From Rhodospirillaceae bacterium (lineage in GTDB: Bacteria; Pseudomonadota; Alphaproteobacteria; MPNO01; UBA2964), in the NCBI GenBank assembly GCA_002712335.1, contig PATI01000014.1, positions 1,194 to 12,827 on the forward strand: a stretch of 11,634 nucleotides of DNA, read 5' to 3'. Below, piece by piece: positions 7,196 to 11,634 of the stretch. Below the pieces are notes generated by a model. It was given only the letters and a program-made list of their open reading frames with translations, did no database searches and was not told the DNA's origin. Numbering within the stretch: position 1 is the first letter of the stretch; every line of letters begins with the position of its first letter. The position numbers and the translations under genes were made by a program.

Positions 7196-7237
7196 GTCGT
7201 CAGGATATGTAATCAAAACTAGATTGAGGGAGAAAAC

Positions 7238-9559
7238 GTGGGACAATTCGCTTTAGGCCAGTCAGTGCCGCGTACCGAGGACCCCCGCCTACTGCGGGGA
7301 GATGGTCGTTATGTCGACGATATTAAGCTTTTAGATGAATGCCATGCGTTCATGCTGCGCTCCCCTCACGCTCATGCAAGAATCGTGAGCCTAGATTGTA
7401 GTATTGCCCGCAGAATGCCAGGTATTATTGCCATTTTTACCGGCGAAGATTGGGTTGCCGACGGTCACGGACAACATCCTGCTGGGCACAACCGTGTACG
7501 TCGCGACGGATCACCTCTTTATGTTCCAACACGACATGCAATAGCCTATCAGGAAGTGAAAGTTACAGGCGACATTGTCGCAATGGTTGTTGCGGAGACT
7601 GTCAACCAAGGCAAAGATGCCGCAGAGGCAATTTTAATAGAATATGATCTCTTACCAGTAATCACAGAAGGTACGCAGGCTACCGCGAATGGAGCACCTC
7701 TGCTGCACGAAGGTTGTGATAATAACGAAAGCTACTTTTATACCGCTGGCAATAAAGAGGCCGTGGAAGATACAATAAATACTGCGTACCACGTTACGAG
7801 ACTGCAAACTAAAATAAACCGCATTACTGCGAATACAATGGAACCCCGTTCCTGTATTGGCGATTTTGATCACAGATATTCTCGATATATATTGATGGGT
7901 GGAACACAACGTCCTCACCTACTGCGTAAAACTCTGGCAGTTGACGTATTTGGCGTACCAGAAACAGCAGTCAAAATGATTACGCCAGATGTTGGCGGGA
8001 GTTTTGGCATGAAAGGGGGACATGCCCCGGAGAATCATGCCTGCATGTGGGCTGCTAAAAAAATTGGAAGACCCGTAAGGTGGGTTTGCGAGCGCAGCGA
8101 TGGCCATGTTACCGATTATCATGACCGCGATCAGCTAACCGATGCCTATCTCGCATTAAATGAAGACGGAGATTTTTTAGCTCTTAAGGTGAGCAATCTC
8201 TGTAACATTGGTGCATGGCTGGACCCTGGTGGAACAATTTCACCGGCAGGGCACCTCGGCGGATTAGCTGCAACCTATAAGACACCGCTGATTTACGCAG
8301 AATCCTCTGCAGTTTTTACCAATACCAGTCCCAATGGTACTTTCAGGGGATCCGGGCGACCCGAAGCATCATATGTTATTGAACGACTGATTGATAATGC
8401 TGCCCGAGAAATGAATCTGGATCGTGCTGAGATTCGATTACGAAATATTGTACCGCCCGACGCCATGCCATTTAAAACTGGTCTGATTTATACTCTCGAT
8501 TGCGGAGAATTCGGTAAAAACATGGAAAATACCCTGAAAATGGGTGACTATATAGGATTTGAAAATCGCCGAAAAGAGGCTCATAAAAACGGCAAACTTC
8601 TAGGCATTGGAATTGCAAATTTTATTGAACAAACAGCACAGCTTGATGGGGAAACGGTTAGTGTGCAATTTGATCAATCCGGTACTGTAACAGTTATACC
8701 CGGTTCTGTAGATCACGGTCAGGGTCATGACACGATGTATAAAATTGTGGTTTCAGATGCTCTGGGGATCGACGAGAAGGATATACGTATATCCTATGGA
8801 GATACCGATTCTCTGCCCTACGGAGGTGGAACATATGCATCAAGAACCGCTATTCTGGGAAGCTCAGCAGCCACAAGGGCAATAGATAAAATCCTTGAGA
8901 AAGGAAAGCACATAGCGGCGCATCTTCTTGAAGCCGCCAATGCTGATATTGAATTCCAAAATGGAAAATTCATAGTTATCGGAACCGACAAAGTGGTTAC
9001 AATCCAAGACGTAGCCAAGGCTGCGTATCGTAGTGAACTTTTGCCAGAGGGTATGGAACGAGGTCTATTTGATACTGATACGTTTACACCGGGAACCCCT
9101 ACCTTTCCAAATGGTTGCCATGTCGTTGAAGTGGAAATAGAACCAGAAACTGGGGTTACCAGCATTCTCAAGTACTCCGTTACCGACGATGTTGGCACGG
9201 TAATAAATGCCTTGACCCTAGAAGGACAAATACACGGTGGAATTGGACAGGGAGTAGGCCAAGCTTTTACAGAGGGAATACAATATGATAGCGACGGGCA
9301 GCTTTTAACTGGCTCTTTTCTTGATTACGGCATGCCCCGAGCGCATGACATGTGCAACTTTGACTTGTCAAATAACCCCGTACCTACAAAGCTTAACCCT
9401 GTGGGTGCAAAAGGGGCTGGGGAAGCAGGAAACGTAGGGGCGTTAGCGGCAATTATGAATGCAGTCGTAGATGCACTTTCTCCTCTAGGTATTCAAAACC
9501 TCGACATGCCGGCAACCCCGGAGAAAGTTTGGAGGGCAATTCAGGAATCAGCAGGTTAG
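7238..9559 (+). CDS. Xanthine dehydrogenase/CoxL-family molybdopterin-binding subunit, without FAD or Fe-S partner genes
   Basis: At 773 residues this is the normal length for the large subunit of three-subunit molybdenum hydroxylases. Seen: the a/b-hammerhead N-terminus (LGQSVPRTEDPRLLRGDGRYVDD, split by residues 6-28), GGTQRPH (221-227), PDVGGSFGMKGG (250-261), TFRGSGRPEA (368-377), VDHGQGHDT (491-499), and GAKGAGEAG (723-731) with Glu729 in the place of the catalytic base. The form I CO-dehydrogenase loop AYxCSFR is absent and replaced by the GTFRGSGR type, so CO oxidation is unlikely. Such enzymes hydroxylate aldehydes or N-heteroaromatic carbons with water and pass electrons through Fe-S clusters and FAD. 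Start: GTG at 7238, with GAGGGAG at 7226-7232 and a 5-nt spacer. No coxM or coxS gene lies on either side, so electron partners must be encoded elsewhere. Its stop is 3 bp from the convergent GMC gene. Confidence 0.93.
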   Translation: MGQFALGQSVPRTEDPRLLRGDGRYVDDIKLLDECHAFMLRSPHAHARIVSLDCSIARRMPGIIAIFTGEDWVADGHGQHPAGHNRVRRDGSPLYVPTRHAIAYQEVKVTGDIVAMVVAETVNQGKDAAEAILIEYDLLPVITEGTQATANGAPLLHEGCDNNESYFYTAGNKEAVEDTINTAYHVTRLQTKINRITANTMEPRSCIGDFDHRYSRYILMGGTQRPHLLRKTLAVDVFGVPETAVKMITPDVGGSFGMKGGHAPENHACMWAAKKIGRPVRWVCERSDGHVTDYHDRDQLTDAYLALNEDGDFLALKVSNLCNIGAWLDPGGTISPAGHLGGLAATYKTPLIYAESSAVFTNTSPNGTFRGSGRPEASYVIERLIDNAAREMNLDRAEIRLRNIVPPDAMPFKTGLIYTLDCGEFGKNMENTLKMGDYIGFENRRKEAHKNGKLLGIGIANFIEQTAQLDGETVSVQFDQSGTVTVIPGSVDHGQGHDTMYKIVVSDALGIDEKDIRISYGDTDSLPYGGGTYASRTAILGSSAATRAIDKILEKGKHIAAHLLEAANADIEFQNGKFIVIGTDKVVTIQDVAKAAYRSELLPEGMERGLFDTDTFTPGTPTFPNGCHVVEVEIEPETGVTSILKYSVTDDVGTVINALTLEGQIHGGIGQGVGQAFTEGIQYDSDGQLLTGSFLDYGMPRAHDMCNFDLSNNPVPTKLNPVGAKGAGEAGNVGALAAIMNAVVDALSPLGIQNLDMPATPEKVWRAIQESAG
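8778..8795. repeat. Perfect 18-bp palindrome inside the Mo-hydroxylase gene
   Basis: AGGATATACGTATATCCT reads identically on both strands with no spacer. It lies in the codons for E-K-D-I-R-I-S-Y at about residues 513-520. By simple base statistics a perfect 18-bp palindrome is expected far less than once in a window this size, but the protein sequence here is ordinary for the family. It could be a protein-binding site or chance. Confidence 0.4.
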
Positions 9560-9562
9560 GTT

Positions 9563-11275
9563 TTATGCTTTCAAGATAGTATCGGATATTTTTTCGCCTA
9601 TCATAATTGTCGAGATATTGGTATTTGCGCAAGGTACCATTGGCATGATGGATGCATCACAAATTCTTAGCCCCGAAACACCGTAAACTCGGCCAGCTGG
9701 ATCTGTTACTGCACTAGGATCATCCTCCGACCCCATCCGACACGTACACGACGCATGCCAATGGCCTAGAACCGTTTTACGGATCCACTGTTCAATAACG
9801 GACTCATCCTGCATTAACTCTGCAATAGACGGGCCGTCCGCTATCATATTCTCAATGATCCATCGACGCATGAATGATGAAGCATCCATCGCTTGAGCTC
9901 CGACCCAAGTCTGCAAACGATTCCAGTTACTGTAAACACCAACTTTCCTTGCCCGTGTCCCATAGCTAACAGGAAATACATCCAGAACCGCTTCTTTAAG
10001 TTCAGGCATCTCACAAAGTTTCGCCATCACACGGACACCAGCTATCATGCGCTCCATATCGCGCCGATCAGAACACATGTTAAAATCAACATTAGGCTCG
10101 CCAAAGATGTCCCCGGCTTCCAAGGTTACTTCCCCTGTCGAATATGACTTATTAACCCAAAGCTGCATGATACCCATTCGATCACCGATTGGATGCCATG
10201 CGGCGCGATTTGTAGGAACGATATACATATCACCGCTTGGTACCCCCTCTAACCCGGAGGACCAACGTACAGCGGCTATCATATGAGTTGGCAACCCAGG
10301 GGTGAGTCTCGATTCTTTCTTAAGATAGGCCCCAAAGTTAACGCCAGGGTGTTCCATAAGATTCTTACCAACCCCTATTCGATCAGCAATCACCTCAACC
10401 CCCAACGCTGTTAATTCACCACCCGGTCCTATACCTGAACGCATCAGAAGTGGAGGCGTATGCAATGCACCCGCGCAGACGATAACTTCGCGGGCATAAA
10501 TATCAATATTTTCATCAAGCCGGTTTACCTTGACACCCTTAACCTTCCTCCCTTCAAAAATAAGTGTTTTGACATCAGAGAGATCGAGCATTTCAAAGTT
10601 TTGTCTTGAGCGGACAGAATTTGTCAGATACGCGGAAGATGCAGATATCCGCTTCCCATCAATATTATTCATTGGAATTGGAAAATATCCATCGCCAAAA
10701 ACAGCGTTTTGGTCCTTGAGGTTCTTCCAACCTTCTTTTTTAGCCGCCTTAATTGCAGCGGTCGTAAATCCCGGCCATTGATCCTCAAAAAGTCGACGTA
10801 ATCCGATCGGCCCCTCTTCACCGTGTAATGGGCCATCAAAATCGTAGTCTTTTTCGAGCTTTTTAAAGTATGGTAAAACGTCTTCCCAACTCCAGCCCTT
10901 TGCACCACGTTCCTGCCAACCATCAAAATCGCTCGGAAGACCACGATTGGCGCACATCCCGTTTACAGAGGACCCGCCGCCAATTACCTTGCCCTGATTA
11001 TATCTTCGCTTTGGTCTTTGATCAGGGGCGTTGCCGGGACGGGGCAAAAATGAAGCACTGAGACCGGGCCATGTGAACCGTGGAGCACCCCTAGCGGTGG
11101 CTACAAAATTATTATTTAATTCCTCAGGTTCTTTACCAGGGGGATAGTCTTTACCTGCCTCAAGTAATAAAACGCTATTTGTTGATTTCTCTGTAAGTCG
11201 ACTCGCTAAAACACTGCCGGCTGACCCTCCCCCGATAATAATATAATCGAACACCTTATCTCCGAAATCCACCAC
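9563..11275 (-). CDS. GMC-family FAD oxidoreductase (choline dehydrogenase-like)
   Basis: A 570-residue flavoprotein. Seen: the Rossmann motif FDYIIIGGGSAGSVLASRL with GGGSAG at 15-20 and Glu39 (LLLEAG) for the adenosine ribose, GGGSSVNGM (99-107), the second GMC signature GALHTPPLLMRSGIGP (269-284), His507 in HWHASCTCRMG as the catalytic base, and the C-terminal PCANTNISTIMIGEK. The family oxidises primary or secondary alcohols to aldehydes or ketones, using oxygen or a membrane acceptor. An exact substrate such as choline cannot be claimed. Start: GTG at 11275 with GGGAG (11284-11288) 8 nt upstream; an ATG at 11282 is out of frame and soon stops. It lies 77 bp downstream of the dioxygenase gene on the same strand, probably one operon. 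Its stop nearly meets that of the Mo-hydroxylase gene. Confidence 0.93.
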   Translation of the reverse strand: MVDFGDKVFDYIIIGGGSAGSVLASRLTEKSTNSVLLLEAGKDYPPGKEPEELNNNFVATARGAPRFTWPGLSASFLPRPGNAPDQRPKRRYNQGKVIGGGSSVNGMCANRGLPSDFDGWQERGAKGWSWEDVLPYFKKLEKDYDFDGPLHGEEGPIGLRRLFEDQWPGFTTAAIKAAKKEGWKNLKDQNAVFGDGYFPIPMNNIDGKRISASSAYLTNSVRSRQNFEMLDLSDVKTLIFEGRKVKGVKVNRLDENIDIYAREVIVCAGALHTPPLLMRSGIGPGGELTALGVEVIADRIGVGKNLMEHPGVNFGAYLKKESRLTPGLPTHMIAAVRWSSGLEGVPSGDMYIVPTNRAAWHPIGDRMGIMQLWVNKSYSTGEVTLEAGDIFGEPNVDFNMCSDRRDMERMIAGVRVMAKLCEMPELKEAVLDVFPVSYGTRARKVGVYSNWNRLQTWVGAQAMDASSFMRRWIIENMIADGPSIAELMQDESVIEQWIRKTVLGHWHASCTCRMGSEDDPSAVTDPAGRVYGVSGLRICDASIMPMVPCANTNISTIMIGEKISDTILKA

Positions 11276-11280
11276 TAGCC

Positions 11281-11312
11281 ATTCTCCCTATATTAAACAG
11301 TTTAGAGAGAAT
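11281..11312. repeat. Imperfect dyad between the dioxygenase and GMC genes
   Basis: ATTCTC (11281-11286) pairs with GAGAAT (11307-11312), and inside lies the palindrome TAAACAGTTTA (11294-11304). The left arm overlaps the GMC gene's ribosome site, so folding or binding here could affect its translation. The central loop is too small for an RNA hairpin there, so a DNA operator is the more likely reading if it means anything. Confidence 0.25.
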
Positions 11313-11352
11313 ACACATGAATCCTTTTTCTGTAAGGGGCCAAGTAATTAGT

Positions 11353-11634
11353 TTATTTTGCAGCCTGATTTAGAAAGGGCGCTGCCCCCTCAATTACGGG
11401 ATTAGTATCTTGAATGGTAAGACGTCTAAGCATTCGGCGTTCATCACGCGGAAAATCTGTACGCGCATGGATTGTACAACGATTATCCCACATTATCAGA
11501 TCCCCAATTCGCCAAGGATGCTCATAAATAAATTGCGGTTGTTTTTGGTGTTCAAACAGATAAGCCAGAATTTTATCGCTCTCTTCCTTGTCGAGCCCAA
11601 TTATCTCTTCTGTCATCAATTCACTAACAAATAG
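11353..11634 (-). CDS. TauD/TfdA-family Fe(II)/2-oxoglutarate dioxygenase, C-terminal part only
   Basis: The frame is open from the right edge (94 codons) to the TAA at 11353-11355, so the N-terminus is missing. Seen: LFVSELMTEEIIGLDKEES, then HPWRIGDLIMWDNRCTIHAR with the distal iron-binding His, and RRMLRRLTIQD with the arginine that binds the 2-oxoglutarate carboxylate. The HxD half of the iron site lies beyond the edge. Family members hydroxylate sulfonates, aryloxyalkanoates or similar acids with oxygen and 2-oxoglutarate, often releasing sulfite or an alcohol plus an aldehyde. An in-frame ATG at 11616 and TTG at 11619 are internal to the conserved region, so neither is the true start. 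It is probably co-transcribed with the GMC gene 77 bp downstream. Confidence 0.88.
   Translation of the reverse strand, partial: LFVSELMTEEIIGLDKEESDKILAYLFEHQKQPQFIYEHPWRIGDLIMWDNRCTIHARTDFPRDERRMLRRLTIQDTNPVIEGAAPFLNQAAK

Noticed and set aside
7238..9559. Aerobic carbon monoxide dehydrogenase large subunit (form I CoxL)
   Set aside because: The AYxCSFR loop carrying the Mo-Cu cysteine is absent and coxM/coxS are not adjacent, so CO oxidation is not supported.
9893..11061. Plus-strand and alternate minus-strand open frames within the GMC gene
   Set aside because: The GMC frame carries the full set of FAD and catalytic motifs over its length; the others are shadows.

Overview
This window comes from a moderately AT-rich bacterial chromosome. 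It holds ten complete protein-coding genes or gene-sized ORFs' worth of catabolic metabolism: nine complete genes plus two that run off the edges. I see no rRNA, tRNA, CRISPR array, insertion sequence, integrase or phage gene. The families present (CaiB/BaiF CoA-transferase, SCP2-type thiolase with a DUF35 partner, Bcr/CflA transporter, GFA protein, CoxL-type molybdenum hydroxylase, GMC oxidoreductase, TauD dioxygenase), the short AT-rich spacers and the clear Shine-Dalgarno sites suggest a heterotrophic proteobacterium, most likely an alphaproteobacterium of marine type. That assignment is inference from gene content, not from a marker gene.

Layout, left to right. (1) A 5'-complete amidohydrolase-2 gene on the minus strand leaves the left edge. 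(2) Divergent from it, across about 170 bp with two interleaved inverted repeats, is a tight plus-strand operon: a family III CoA-transferase, a cysteine-less thiolase-like protein of the SCP2/Ltp2 type, and its Zn-ribbon/OB-fold DUF35 partner. (3) Tail-to-tail with the DUF35 gene, overlapping it by 23 bp, is a minus-strand pair: a Bcr/CflA-type MFS exporter and a GFA-family zinc protein. (4) Divergent from the GFA gene is a second plus-strand operon: a 72-residue protein that looks like a GatC/AtzG-type accessory subunit, an amidase-signature hydrolase overlapping it by 11 bp, and a CoxL/XdhB-type molybdopterin subunit that lacks neighbouring FAD and Fe-S subunit genes. (5) Converging on this, with only 3 bp between stops, is a minus-strand pair: a GMC oxidoreductase and, upstream of it, the C-terminal part of a TauD-family Fe(II)/2-oxoglutarate dioxygenase that leaves the right edge.

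How the genes may work together (inference): the set contains oxidative enzymes (Mo hydroxylase, GMC oxidase, dioxygenase), hydrolases for C-N or C-C bonds (amidase, amidohydrolase), and a CoA-dependent lower part (CoA transfer, then thiolase-like/DUF35 chemistry, possibly retro-aldol or retro-Claisen). This reads as a scavenging cluster for one or more oxygenated or nitrogen-containing organic compounds, with an exporter and a zinc protein for by-products. The substrate cannot be read from the sequence.
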